64,000 bases of DNA from Siphonodentalium dalli. Taxonomy: Eukaryota > Mollusca > Scaphopoda > Gadilida > Siphonodentaliidae. This document shows positions 52,346 to 63,900 of this stretch, piece by piece. Position numbers and translations under genes: made by a program. The notes under the pieces were generated by a model, which had not been told where the DNA came from, did no database searches, and saw only the letters and a program-made list of their open reading frames with translations. Position 1 is the stretch's first letter. Each line of letters opens with the position of its first letter. Location: contig CP136061.1 of assembly GCA_032622095.1 (NCBI GenBank), positions 45,019,797-45,083,796 on the forward strand, in the 5' to 3' direction.

Positions 52346-52898
52346 TTTCTGGATGATAACTTTAGTATTCGCCTCTCAATCAACTCAAAACTTGGTCCGT
52401 GGTTTAAATAACAAGAAAACACAGATCAAGTCCGAATATGAGGGTTGATAAAAAAAACAGGTCTAGTTCGAATATGAGTCATTTGGAAAAAAATTCCGGA
52501 GCTATATCCCTTGTTGTACTTTGAATATGCCAAATTTTACATTTCCGCATGATAACTTTATTATTTGATTTTTCTGTGTGTGCCCAAGTTCACACTTCAG
52601 ATATCAGTTTTTGTTTATGTCAATTTTGAACAAACAATGGCCATATTAAGCCATGCTCCACTGGTACACTTGTTGTATATTGGAATCAAAATAGTAAAGC
52701 TATTAGAATAGTTATGTTCAAATTGTCTGATTAAATGAGAAAAAGCTGGTAATCTTTGTGAAAATTGGGTAAAAGTATAAAGATAATGTGATTATGGTGT
52801 GAATGAGGAAAAATACAAACCGACAACAAACGATAAAACAACTACAATGAGAGAAAATCAAAGTCAGATGTTACTCTATTCCAATTCAATATCTGTGG

Positions 52899-53333
52899 TT
52901 AACCCTTTCAGTGCCAGATCCGATTTTTGTATCAACTGATATACCCTGTGCCAATGCATTCTCTTATATATGCGAGTCGACCATAGGTCGCCTCGCATAT
53001 ATAAGAGAATGCATTGGCCTAACAATTTTTCATCATTTGTTATTATTTTTTACAATTTTTTACAATTTTAATAATTTTTTCTTATATTCTTTAAGAGACT
53101 TATTTTGTAGGTTTAGTGCCAGGGCATCTTACGTTTTTCATGGGCATCAAAATTATTACTATGAATACTTGGTGATAGTTTTGAGTTATAACATACCCCT
53201 AAGGTTTTATTCAGTTTGTTTTTAAATTCGCTATAGCATGCTTAAGCATACCCAAAAAAAATTCAACCCAAAAAAATCTAAAAGATCGTAAATTAGGGCC
53301 GATGAGATCGGCCCCTGGCACTGAAAGGGTTAA
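52899..53333 (+). repeat. TTAA element family A, copy A4
   Basis: Full-length-like copy with both TTAACCCTTTCAGTGCC-type ends and one hairpin (52948-53018). It is closely similar to A1. Confidence 0.88.
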
Positions 53334-53480
53334 AACAATTCAAGGTCAAGATCAAATGTGCTCACGAAAGTTTGAGGTTTTACCATAGGATTTGGCCGAA
53401 AGTTCAGCTCATTCTTGAGAAATCCACTATTTATTTGAACTTAGCTTGCATAGCACTGAGAGATAGCGAATCAGCTTTAA

Positions 53481-54071
53481 TTAATGGGGATTTTATGTCA
53501 CTTCAATAACTATGGTCAGCAGGGCTCAATTTAACTGGATTCGCATCGAAATTTGCGATGCAATTTCCTATTTCTGTTAACCCTTTACCCAACAAACCGG
53601 CCAAAACCGGCCAAATAAAGCTTCAACAGCCTAAAATATCTTCGGTCTGTCTCAATAAAACCATACAAATATGGATATCATTGGAACCGGCTCATTGACC
53701 ACATTGTGATGGTTATAGTTATGCCCTGTGCCAATGCATTCTCTTATATATGCGAGTCGACCATAGGTCGCCTCGCATATATAAGAGAATGCATTGGCCT
53801 AAAAAAATCTTTTTATAACACTTTTTACCATTTTTTCTTACATTCTTTAACAATTTTATAATTTTTAATGTGTTAAGCCAATGCATTCTCTTATATATGC
53901 GAGGCGACCTATGGTCGACTCGCATATATAAGAGAATGCATTGGCACAGGGTCGTTCTGTTGGGTAAAGGGTTAATGGGGATTTTATGTCACTTCAATAA
54001 CTATGGTCAGCAGGGCTCAATTTAACTGGATTCGCATCGAAATTTGCGATGCAATTTCCTATTTCTGTTAA
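53481..54071. repeat. 100-bp direct repeats flanking B8
   Basis: Left copy 53481-53580 and right copy 53972-54071 run from TTAATGGGGATTTTATGTCA to ATTTCTGTTAA and look identical. Their outer and inner boundaries are TTAA tetranucleotides shared with the element. Confidence 0.9.
53577..53975 (+). repeat. TTAA element family B, copy B8
   Basis: Forward copy of about 399 bp with two hairpins. It lies exactly between two 100-bp direct repeats (53481-53580 and 53972-54071), each of which starts and ends with TTAA. Confidence 0.9.
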
Positions 54072-54313
54072 CCAGTTTACGATGAAAAAAACATGTATTG
54101 GTAGGGAATGCTATACAAAATCTACCCAGTGCTGCAAAATACTATACAAATTAAAAAAAAATTAAATCGACCTCTGATGGTCAGATGATGACAAGAGGAA
54201 ACCTAATTCAGGCTGTGGCTTTTATTTATTACTTCTCCCACTTCAGGCAGTGACTATGCCGTGGGATTATTATTCTTTACTCCATGCTGGAACATGTCCC
54301 AAGTCCCAAGACT

Positions 54314-54580
54314 TTAACCCTTTCATGACGTGAAGCCAAGCTGGTACAGCATTAAAGATCCCGTGCCAGTGCATTCTCTTATATATTCGAGACTCTGATA
54401 GGCAGCCTCGCATTTGTAAGAGAATGTACTGTCTTACAAGGTCAAGCTAAATGTTGTTAGGCCAATGTATTCTCTTATATATGTGAGGCTCCCTAAGGGA
54501 GACTCGCATATAAATTAAGAGAATGCATTGGCACAGGGTTTTTGCAAAATTTCAGGAAGCTCCAGTCATGGATTGGATAA
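54314..54580 (+). repeat. TTAA element family C, copy C11
   Basis: Left end TTAACCCTTTCATGACG; right end decayed (ATGGATTGGATAA). Two hairpins with mismatches. Confidence 0.78.
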
Positions 54581-56501
54581 ACATGTGCCATCATGCTCAC
54601 CCGCGGACCACATGGAGATTGCGAATTGGTTAGGTAGAGTGTTTACTGAGATGAACATGAAAAGCAGGTGATAGATAAATTAATCTGAAACTAAATATTA
54701 CATGTTGACACCAAGTCGCATGAAAACCTAGGTGTTAGTAATCGAACACCACAATTCTATTCTATAACCCTACAACTAAAACACATATATTATATAGCAG
54801 TTACTCCAATAAATACTTCACTTTTAAAGATACAATGTCTGATGTGACATCATAAAACCACCATCTGTACGTTTTCTAATACAGAATATAATTATATCGG
54901 CCCCATGAGCCCAACAACGGGAGGTTTTGATGGCTATAGATATCGACTTTCAAAAGTGGAAATTTCAACATGTTTTGAATTTTTGTCAAAATCACTTGCA
55001 AAAATTACATGATCATCTCTTATAAAAAGCATTTAAGCTTCCGTTGCCCAAAACCGGTAAATAATAAAGAGCATTCACAATTATGCATTTTTGTGGTCGT
55101 TTTCGGAGTATTACTTATGGATAAATGTGTTGATGTTGATTTCAAGTCATTTTAACTTTTCTTCTGCAAGGTACTAGTAAGCTGAAAAATGTAATTTGAA
55201 GATTTTGTCACATTTTGTGCCGTATTGGACCGTAGATCTTTCATATACACCATAACAGAATACAGCTACAACGATACAGGCCTTCACAATTCAATGCAAC
55301 TCATAAATACAGTCTTACGATGCGACGTGCATTACAATGCAAAGATTTGACAGTCAATGACAGAGAAAGGATTAATTCTTACTAATTCTTAAGATTCTCA
55401 TTAGTATTCCCAAACAAGATAAAGTATAATACTTATAAACAAAACTGATTAATCATCAATAACTCTTGACTATAATAGCTTAAATAATCCCCAGATTGGG
55501 ATGTTTTTAATTCTGTACAAAAAAATCAAGATGCATCAGAATCTCGATGAATCGTTGCAGACCTATATAAATAGTTTATACATCCCCCTTCTGACTGCAG
55601 TATAACTTAAGATCAAAATAATTTTAATAAATGTCCATTTTCTTCATTTATTGTTTGTTACTATTTATCATGGGACCAATCTGCTGTCAGCGATGGTACA
55701 AATAACAACTTAAAATTCAAATATAGATTATGCACTAATATTAGCTATAGCATGTAACTAATCTGTTCATTATGACACATTTAGCATATAAAAGTTACAC
55801 ATCCAAGTAATATTTGTTTTTAAATTGTCATTTTTCAGTTTACAAAGTATAGATTTTAATGATCTTCAAGTTACAATCCTACCTAACAATCCTTCCCAAA
55901 AGATTGGGTGCATTAGAAATCGTCTATATATGAGTGCTAAATATTTCTCTCTTTTCATTCCTGTCAAAATGTTTATGAGGACTACAGTAAGCTAATAACT
56001 AAGGTTATAGTCAACCAAAATATAAAAACATTTTTCATTGAGGTTATAACAGTTAATAGCTAAAATGGTTTACTCTCTAATCAGTGAAGTACATAAGTTA
56101 GCTAGATGTCAGTCCCAATAATACCTGCTACCGGTATATTTTACCATTAGTAGAATTTGTACTGGAAATTGTACATCACTTACAGTTTGGACATGAAATC
56201 ACCAATGGGACTGAAAAAATAACACTATTCTATTACATTTTTTTCCCCAATATAGTAGATTATTATAACTGTCTCAATCACCAAAAAAACAACAACACAT
56301 GCTAGTCAATCAAGAATATTAAATTATCTTTTGTACCCAATGTCATGTCCAAATGAGATATTGTCACTTGTGAATACAGCAAATATAAGCCATATATGCT
56401 AACAGCCGAATCCGCTTCCTCCTTTGCACAAGGAACACAATACTATCCATTAATAGTGCGGGGACAAATGTCCAAAAACTTATTCCTTGTATACTTTTTA
56501 A

Positions 56502-56969
56502 CAAGCCTGAGTTTAGTGTGCCTGTCATTTGCAAAATTAGGTCCCCAGAGAGGGAATTTAGTGAAGCTATCCCACATAGCAGGCTACCAGTAGCAACACC
56601 AAATTCACCCTCTGATGTGGACTTCATTCTGTATGGCCTCATCTGCTATGGGAAACATAGACTCAGATTGAAGTTCCCAAATGGTGAATATTGTGATGTA
56701 CACCCATTGGGAACCTTGACTATGCAATGTGTTGTCTGCCAATTTGTGGATATAGAGAAACTAAACTAAAAAAGAAATAGAGTCTTATGTGAAAAGTTTC
56801 TATAGAAATTTTTATAATAAAGAAACTTTCCAGAGAAGATGAGGCCTAAGCAGAATGAGGTCCCCAGAGGAATTTAGTGATGCTAGCCCGCAATGTGGGA
56901 TAGCATCAACAAATTCACCCTCTGGAGACCTCATTCTGCAAATGACAGGCACACTAAACTCATTCTTGC
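56502..56969. repeat. Family D long form, copy D12
   Basis: Two hairpins with the long inner segment; diverged. Confidence 0.8.
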
Positions 56970-57615
56970 TTTTTTAGTAGAAGCAAGGCATGTACCGGAA
57001 TGGAATCGGTACTTTGTAATAACAGAATAAAAGTCATTAAATGACAATTACACAGTATATACTAGAGTATATCTCCAACTAATTAGTCAATTATATGAAC
57101 TGAGTTGACTAACAAGCGACAACGTCATCACTATGATAAATTGATACATGCACAGTTATTCACTCCACACGATTGATGTGTGAGCAGAGTGGCTTGCTCT
57201 TTGATCTGTCGCAGTCAACGTGCTGATGTGACTTGAGTTCAAACTTCAAAGAAACTGGATGTGACTGCCGCCTGCCGATTATGTGAATTTCCATCGCAGA
57301 CCTCAAATAATGTTTCAACTACGGAATGTACAATTGATATCAGTTACCTAACCCATTCCTGAAATGAGGGGATCCTGAACTGACACCCACTGATTTACCC
57401 GACGTGTTAGGGGAGTATAGTTTTACAAATCGACAATATTCATAGATGTATAAGTTGACTGTTCTTCTATTTTCCTAAAGTCTGACGAGTACCACCAGTA
57501 TTTGGCTACAAAACTGGTACTGCGAAAATGACAAAGTTTCGATGGTACCGGTACAGGTGTCGGTTGACAAGCCTGGATGGGTTGTGCTTAATAATTGGAC
57601 TGTATTCCAATCTGT

Positions 57616-57793
57616 TAATGTCACGTGACCTCCAAAACCAAGATGGCTGCCGTCATATTAAGCGAAAATCCAGCACATTTTCGAGGATTGTTGCATGTAT
57701 TCTGACAAAAACTACCCCAAGCAGTCATGGTATGTCCCCCACATCATCCGACTGATTCGCCTTTATGGTTTACTGGTTCCGGAGACGCAGCAG
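57616..57793 (+). promoter_or_regulatory. Promoter-like segment with possible first exon
   Basis: A TCACGTGA E-box palindrome (57621-57628) is followed by CAAGATGGCTGCCGTC (57639-57654). The AAGATGGC motif with an ATG inside is typical of YY1-type elements at the start of housekeeping genes. From that ATG (57643) only 20 codons are open. In another frame, 57662-57793 is open and reads AKIQHIFEDCCMYSDKNYPK then QSWYVPHIIRLIRLYGLLVP and ETQQ up to a CAG|GTGTGT donor. The two frames differ by one base. The protein is not recognised. It could be a promoter for a plus-strand gene in a CADPS intron, a decayed first exon, or coincidence. Confidence 0.35.
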
Positions 57794-58189
57794 GTGTGTT
57801 CAGGAAGGTCAGAGTCAACATTGGTTGTTCAGCGATTTTCACTTTCATGGCTAGGGCTGATTTACATGCAGTTTTCCACCATACCAGTACCCTCTCTTTT
57901 CTACGTCCGGTTGGATAACAAATTGGACATCAGTCTTAAAATTCCCTCCAAACTGAATAGGTTAAGAAAATGATAGTGGCTTGCTTCCACTAAAAAAGAA
58001 TACAAGATGTACATTTGCCCCATGTACTATAATATGTTGCATTACATCTGTTTGAATGGGAATAAAAAAAATATTATTAAACCCAAGCTGAGATCAGTAG
58101 GAATTAAAACATATCATAGATGATAGATTATAGGGAATGGTTTCATAGAAATAAAATGTTAGACATTTATACAATATTAAGGACAGCTA

Positions 58190-58324
58190 CAGTAATGCTC
58201 TAAGTAATCGACTCCTTAACCACAGCAGAATTATGGGTAACTTTTCAGGATTTAGTCGCTAAATCCTGAAAAGTTACCCATAATTCTGCTGTGGTTAAGA
58301 AGTCGATTACTTAGAGCATTACTG
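58190..58324. repeat. Family E, copy E11, short palindrome
   Basis: About 67-base arms meet at the TAGTCGCTAAATCC centre; the inner part is deleted symmetrically. Confidence 0.88.
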
Positions 58325-59222
58325 TACATGGACAACAATGATGATATATATATTCCAAATGATGTACACTAAAAAAAATGTGAATGCACCAGTCATGATT
58401 GAAATTGTAGAGATTATAACATAATATTAACAATAAACTCAATGACTCAGATTATCACACGAAAATGACAACAGTTATTCTAAGACATTCTGGCAAAAGT
58501 GAGGTAAAAAGTGGTGTCATTTTATATCACTTTTCCAGTCCAAGAAGTTTTTAAATACTGAAACTGACGCCAAGTGCACAATCGTAAAGCAGGATTTAAG
58601 GTTTAAGGTTTAAGAATGTGTACAGTGACCACCACTATAAATACTATAAATATCAAAGACCACAGGGCATATATATGTGATAAATCTGATTCTTTGATGT
58701 CACTAGTTATATAGATAAACGGGATGTGCAATTATTTGAGCAATCGGAGCAGAAATGAAGAATTGCAGTGGCCTTTTGTGTCAACTTCTGATCGAAGTCA
58801 TACCCGGTTAGGGACAGCGGTTCAGAAAGGACACCAGTTTTGAGTCACCACTTTCAATAATTAAACTATCGCGATTCAATCTGTGTAATACATAGGCAAT
58901 TTCCCATATTTTAAAAGGGATGGGAAATTCAATGTGGGTCAACATATGTGAACTAATTTTGAAAATAATTTAAAAATATAAATAACATCCTTAGTAGACA
59001 TGTGGTTTAGCTGTGGGTCCTTGATTACATAGCGTATCTGGTCATGGTATTATTACTGGTAAAAGATTGATTGATTGACAATTGTTATTATCCATAAGCA
59101 GATATTTTACCTGCAGTTGTTAATTATGCTTAGCGTATGGTCATGTTGCAAGTGGATTTTCCTGAAATTATGATTGGTATTGGTGTCTATCTACTTTCAT
59201 TTGAGTGATTATTTGCAAAGTA

Positions 59223-59434
59223 CAGTAATGCTCTAAATAATCGACTCCTTAACCACAGCAGAATTATGGGTAATTTTTAAGGATATACCGGAAATATGGC
59301 TTGTTGCCATTCATCAGAAAGCTCTCAGTGAGAGCTTTCCGATGAATGGCAACAAGCCATATTTCCAACTAAATCCTGAAAAATTACCCATAATTCTGCT
59401 GTGGTTGAGGAGTCGATTATTTAGAGCATTACTG
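59223..59434. repeat. Family E, copy E12
   Basis: Complete 212-bp palindrome bounded by TA. Confidence 0.88.
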
Positions 59435-59605
59435 TACAGCACCATGTTATGAGGCTGAATGTTATGGTTGAATTGGTTATTGTCACATGAATTCACAGAT
59501 CAGTCTGAGGGAACAGAGACTATTGAATGACTATTTGTTTGACAGTCTGGAACTCTGAATCAAATAGTCCAATTAATTTCAAAAAGTATTATGTCAGTGT
59601 CAGCT

Positions 59606-60022
59606 GGCCCTGAGATTATGGTGCCGGACAATTGCAGAATGAGGTCCCCAGAGGGCGAATTTAGTGTTGCTACCCTGCACAGCGGGCTAGCATCACTAAA
59701 TTCATCCTCTTGGGACCTCATTCTGCATGGCCTCATCATGCTATAGGAAACATAGACTCAGATTGAATTTTCCCACATGGTGAAAATTGTGAGATGCCCC
59801 CTTTGGACACCTCAATTATGCAAGCAATGTGTCGAGATACAGAGAAACTAAGCGAAAAAAAAAAGAAAAAAAATTAATTTGATAATAAAGATACTTTCCA
59901 GAGAAGATGAGGCCTAAGCATAATGAGGTCCCCAGAGTGTGAATTTAATGATGCTAGCCCACTAAATTCACTCTCTGGGGACCTCACCTCTGCAAATGTC
60001 TGACCCCTAATCTCAGGCCTGG
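59606..60022. repeat. Family D long form, copy D13
   Basis: CCCTGAGATTATGGTGCCGG to CTAATCTCAGGCCTGG with the inner segment; second hairpin shortened. Confidence 0.8.
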
Positions 60023-60110
60023 TGTCAGCCATCTACAAATCGCGGGTATTTGCTACGGGACTCAGCTGCAAATAATCAGAATATTATCTGGAGAAATTTT
60101 TAATGTAAAG

Positions 60111-60364
60111 CAAGCTTTGAAATAGGGTGTCTGTCATTTGCAGAATGAGGTCCCCAGAGGGTGAATTTAGTGATGCTACCCCGCATAGTGGGCTAACATC
60201 ACCATATTCACCCTCTGGGAACCTCATTCTGCCGAGGTGTAAGCAGAATGAGGTCCCCAGAGGGTGAATTTGGTGATGCTAGCCCGCTATGCGGGGTAGC
60301 ATCACTAAATTCACCCTCTGGGGACCTCATTCTGCAAATGACAGACACCCTATTTCAAGGCTTG
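60111..60364. repeat. Family D, copy D14
   Basis: Short form with two hairpins, like D1 and D3. Confidence 0.86.
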
Positions 60365-60507
60365 ATGTAAAGTGTGGGTGATGATGACCTACTGCAGACA
60401 AAACCCAGTATAATGGTGGTAATTCAGACTGTCAAGCATGTATATTTATATAAATGTATGACTCACAAGTCACCTAAAACATGTAATCTCGAGCTGGAAT
60501 ATATTAC

Positions 60508-60948
60508 TTAACCCTTTCAGTGCCAGGGGGCGATCTCATCGGCCCTAATTTACGGTCTGTAAAATTTTTTAATTTTTTTTTTTAAACATTTATATTTTTT
60601 TGGGTTGAATTTTTTTTGGGTATGCTTAAGCATGCTATAGCGAATTTAAAAACAAACTGGATAAAACCTTAGGGACATGTTATAACTCAAAACTATCACC
60701 AAGTATTCATAGTAATAATTTTGATGCCCATGAAAACTGGTAAGATTCCCTGGCATACAAAATAAGTCTGTTAAAGAATATAAGAAAAAATTATTAAAAT
60801 TGTAAAAAATAATAACAAATGTTGAAAAATTGTTAGGCCAATGCATTCTCTTATATATGCGAGGCGACCTATGGTCGACTCGCATATATAAGAGAATGCA
60901 GGGTATATGGGTTGATACAAAAATCGGACCTGGCACTGAAAGGGTTAA
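60508..60948 (-). repeat. TTAA element family A, copy A5
   Basis: Inverted relative to A1. Both ends are present. The hairpin at 60837-60900 has lost the last bases of one arm (the ATTGGCACA part), so that the arm runs straight into GGGTATATGG. Confidence 0.85.
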
Positions 60949-61101
60949 AGGAACCTTTTGAAAGTAATGGATCTGTGGAACCTTGAGACAATGACCCATT
61001 CCGCCATGTTATGAGGCGTAGGAGCAGAATTCAATAGGAATAGCATCATGTTATGAGGCCGTATATAGATATTAGGTCGTATATAGACAACAAAGATATA
61101 C

Positions 61102-61206
61102 TTTGCTCCTTGGTCGCAATCCACCGACATGCGGTGACCTGACATTCCACCGCTTCGTTTGAAATTAGCTAACTGACCAAACATCCCATTATAGAGGGTC
61201 TCGAAA
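61102..61206 (-). CDS. Candidate upstream exon, unconfirmed
   Basis: A minus-strand open stretch of 105 bases lies between a good TTTTACATAG acceptor and a plausible GTATAT donor. It encodes FETLYNGMFGQLANFKRSGG then MSGHRMSVDCDQGA and ends in phase 2, the phase needed to join exon a at 47819. I cannot align it to the known CAPS N-terminal region, which should end here with a stretch like SVNLLMANLES. It could be a lineage-specific CADPS exon, an exon of another gene, or chance. Confidence 0.25.
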
Positions 61207-61387
61207 CTATGTAAAATAAAAATAGACACAAAATTAGCATCCTCAAATAACTGTTCTTGTATCTGACTTACATCTTACACACTGCAATCCATATTGTCCT
61301 ACATGTAACTTGTTACTTGTATTAACTGTATTGTCAAAATAAAGTAAAACAGCGAAGATGTGATGTGATGTTTTAAACATTGCTTTA

Positions 61388-61695
61388 CTAAATACTCATT
61401 GATGAGTAATTCCCTTAGGAAAAGTTCAGATAATAAGTTCAACAAACGGCCATCTATAGGCCGTTTTTTTATTATCTGAACATTTCCCACCAATAAACAG
61501 GAATCCTACTGCACTTTATAATTTATAAGTTCAACAAACGACGTTTGAACTCATTATCTGAACATTTCTCTCCAATAAATAGGACTCCTTCTGAACTTGT
61601 ATTATCTGACGTCTGCTGATAACTCATGAGCATCCCTCCAGATGAATAATAGACTATTCCAAGGTATAATTTTATAACTGAGTGGGAGAAAAGGT
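61388..61695 (+). repeat. Family H copy with duplicated core
   Basis: The TAAGTTCAACAAACG hairpin segment is present twice (near 61435 and 61528). Confidence 0.7.
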
Positions 61696-62685
61696 TAAAT
61701 AAAGTGTATTTTCAAGATATAAATTGATAAATTTCATGGATTCCTCACAATAGAGAACGGTTTTGAAAAGCATTTTTCAAAAAACTGTACTCAAGGAAAA
61801 TAGTTAACAGATTTATGAAACAATAGAATCTTTATTTGCAGATACGATCTCCAACACAGATTTTACTTGTGCATGTGAACATGTATAATTGTGTCCACGA
61901 GTATATGATGGCATATAGGCGCAGGCATGCATGTATTTTATGCATAGTATGGTATACAGGTATACATATACCTAAATACATATCTACATGTACACAATTA
62001 GCCACATGCAAGACATATCCAATACCACATTATCAGAATAATATGCATATAAAGTGCAAATTCTATAAAATTAATTACATGTATTATAATATTATTAAAG
62101 TTATGCTTTATGCATTGAGATTCAGTACTTATAAATATTGTATATATGTCTTGCATGTATTGGTACTATCATTTATCATATGACTCAATCATTATTTACG
62201 TTGGAAACTATGTCATAAATCAATTTCAAATCAATTACTAATTCATATCACCTTCCGATAATTTGATTGGTTTGTTGACAAAAAGTGTGTTCTGATTGGC
62301 TGAATGGCAGCCTGGTGCCGAGCCGCATCTCTGACTAAATGCAGGTCAAATTCGTGCGCGTCAAATACACGAATCAACGCGATGCCGAAATTCTCGCAAT
62401 TATAATCTTGAAATATATAGTTTTGGACATTTTTATACGATAAATAGAATATTTAATTCGTATTTATCTAATAAACATACGATATAATGTCACAAACTGA
62501 GAACAGAATAGCGCACTATATCTTCGTGTGCATATTATTTCTGCTAGTTCACCAGGTGTAATTGGGCTTCCGGTGCAATGAAGTGACGTCACATTAACCT
62601 TTTGCTGCCGATGTCATATAGGTATTTAGTGATTTGTGTGCGTTTTGGACATCATAATCAATTTATAGGTGTCATATGATAAATA

Positions 62686-62836
62686 GAATATGTAATTCGT
62701 GTTTCTCTCATATGATATTAATGAAACTCGTCACGAATTTTCAGTTTTCTCTCGCCAGAGGCTCGAGAAAACTGAAAATTCTTAAGACTCGTTTCATAAA
62801 TATCATATGAGAGAAACACTCATTTCATATCCTCTA
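62686..62836. repeat. Long imperfect inverted repeat
   Basis: Arms of about 65 bases (GTTTCTCTCATATGATATTA and its inverse) meet at CTCGCCAGAGGCTCGAG. Related half-sequence occurs at 62436-62480. Confidence 0.8.
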
Positions 62837-62933
62837 TATATGGCAGCTGAATTGAGGTTATAATTTATACGTATTAAACCACGTATGATATTACCAACCG
62901 TTTTCCATGTCCCCAAGTTCTGAAATACATGGT

Positions 62934-63616
62934 TTAACCTTATCATGATGGGAGCATTAAAGATACTGTGCCAGTGCATTCTCCATAGGAAGCATCGCAT
63001 ATATAAGAGAATGTGCTGGCTTACAATGTTGAAGTAAATATTGTTAGGCCAATGCATTCTCTTATATATGCGAGGCTCCCTATAAATCCTATAACACATA
63101 ACACTTAGATGTCATCTAAATAACATTTAACAATGTCACACACAAAATACAAGACAAATAAAGCCAAACACATGGAAAATAGGGCTACTTTAAGTACAAG
63201 TGATTGGTCAAATCATAGATATATATACATGTACATGTACAATGTCACATACAAGACAAATAAAGCCAAAAACATGTGAGGAAAATAGGGCTACCTTCAA
63301 CAAATTAAGTACAAGTGATTGGTCAAATCATAGATATATATACATGTAATACAGTTGGGTCTTTTGAGTAGAATATCGAAAGTGATAAATTGTATTGTAA
63401 AATGTGTTGTATCAAAGTAATGCTTTTCAAGAGGCACGCAAAAGCAAATTCAGTTTAATTGAGATTATACATGTAATTGAAGATCAGCCGTGATCTGATT
63501 TTTCAGTTTGTACAAGATACATCAGCTAATCGAAATGAAAACAATCTGATTTTTTTTGGCTTTATCTTGACGATTGACACTAAAATTTCAGGAAGCTCTA
63601 GTCATGGAAGGGTTAA
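62934..63616 (+). repeat. TTAA element family C, copy C12, split
   Basis: The left part runs 62934-63083 and stops inside the second hairpin. The right terminus (AAATTTCAGGAAGCTCTAGT through GGGTTAA) reappears at 63582-63616. The gap is filled by duplicated non-element sequence. Confidence 0.72.
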
Positions 63617-63900
63617 CGAACACTTAACACTTTGATGGCTGGCGTCTAAATAACACATGCATTTAACAATGTCACACACAAAACAAATAAAGCCAAAAAC
63701 ATGGGAGGAATATAGGGCTATTTTCAATAAAAATATGTACAAGTGATTGGTCAAATCATAGATATATCATATTGATGGGACTATTCTACAATTGTATTGT
63801 AAAATGTGTTGTATCAAAGGTAATGCTTCTCAAGAGGCCATGCAAAAGCAAATTCAGTGTAATTGAGATAATATGAAAACCAGCTGTTAAATAATAAAAT
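63100..63900 (+). repeat. Duplicated block around the C12 terminus
   Basis: ACAATGTCACACACAAAA, GACAAATAAAGCCAAA and GTGATTGGTCAAATCATAGA blocks occur at about 63130-63222, 63240-63342 and 63666-63762. A second segment with CAAGAGGC and GCAAAAGCAAATTCAGT occurs at about 63413-63475 and 63815-63872. Confidence 0.8.
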
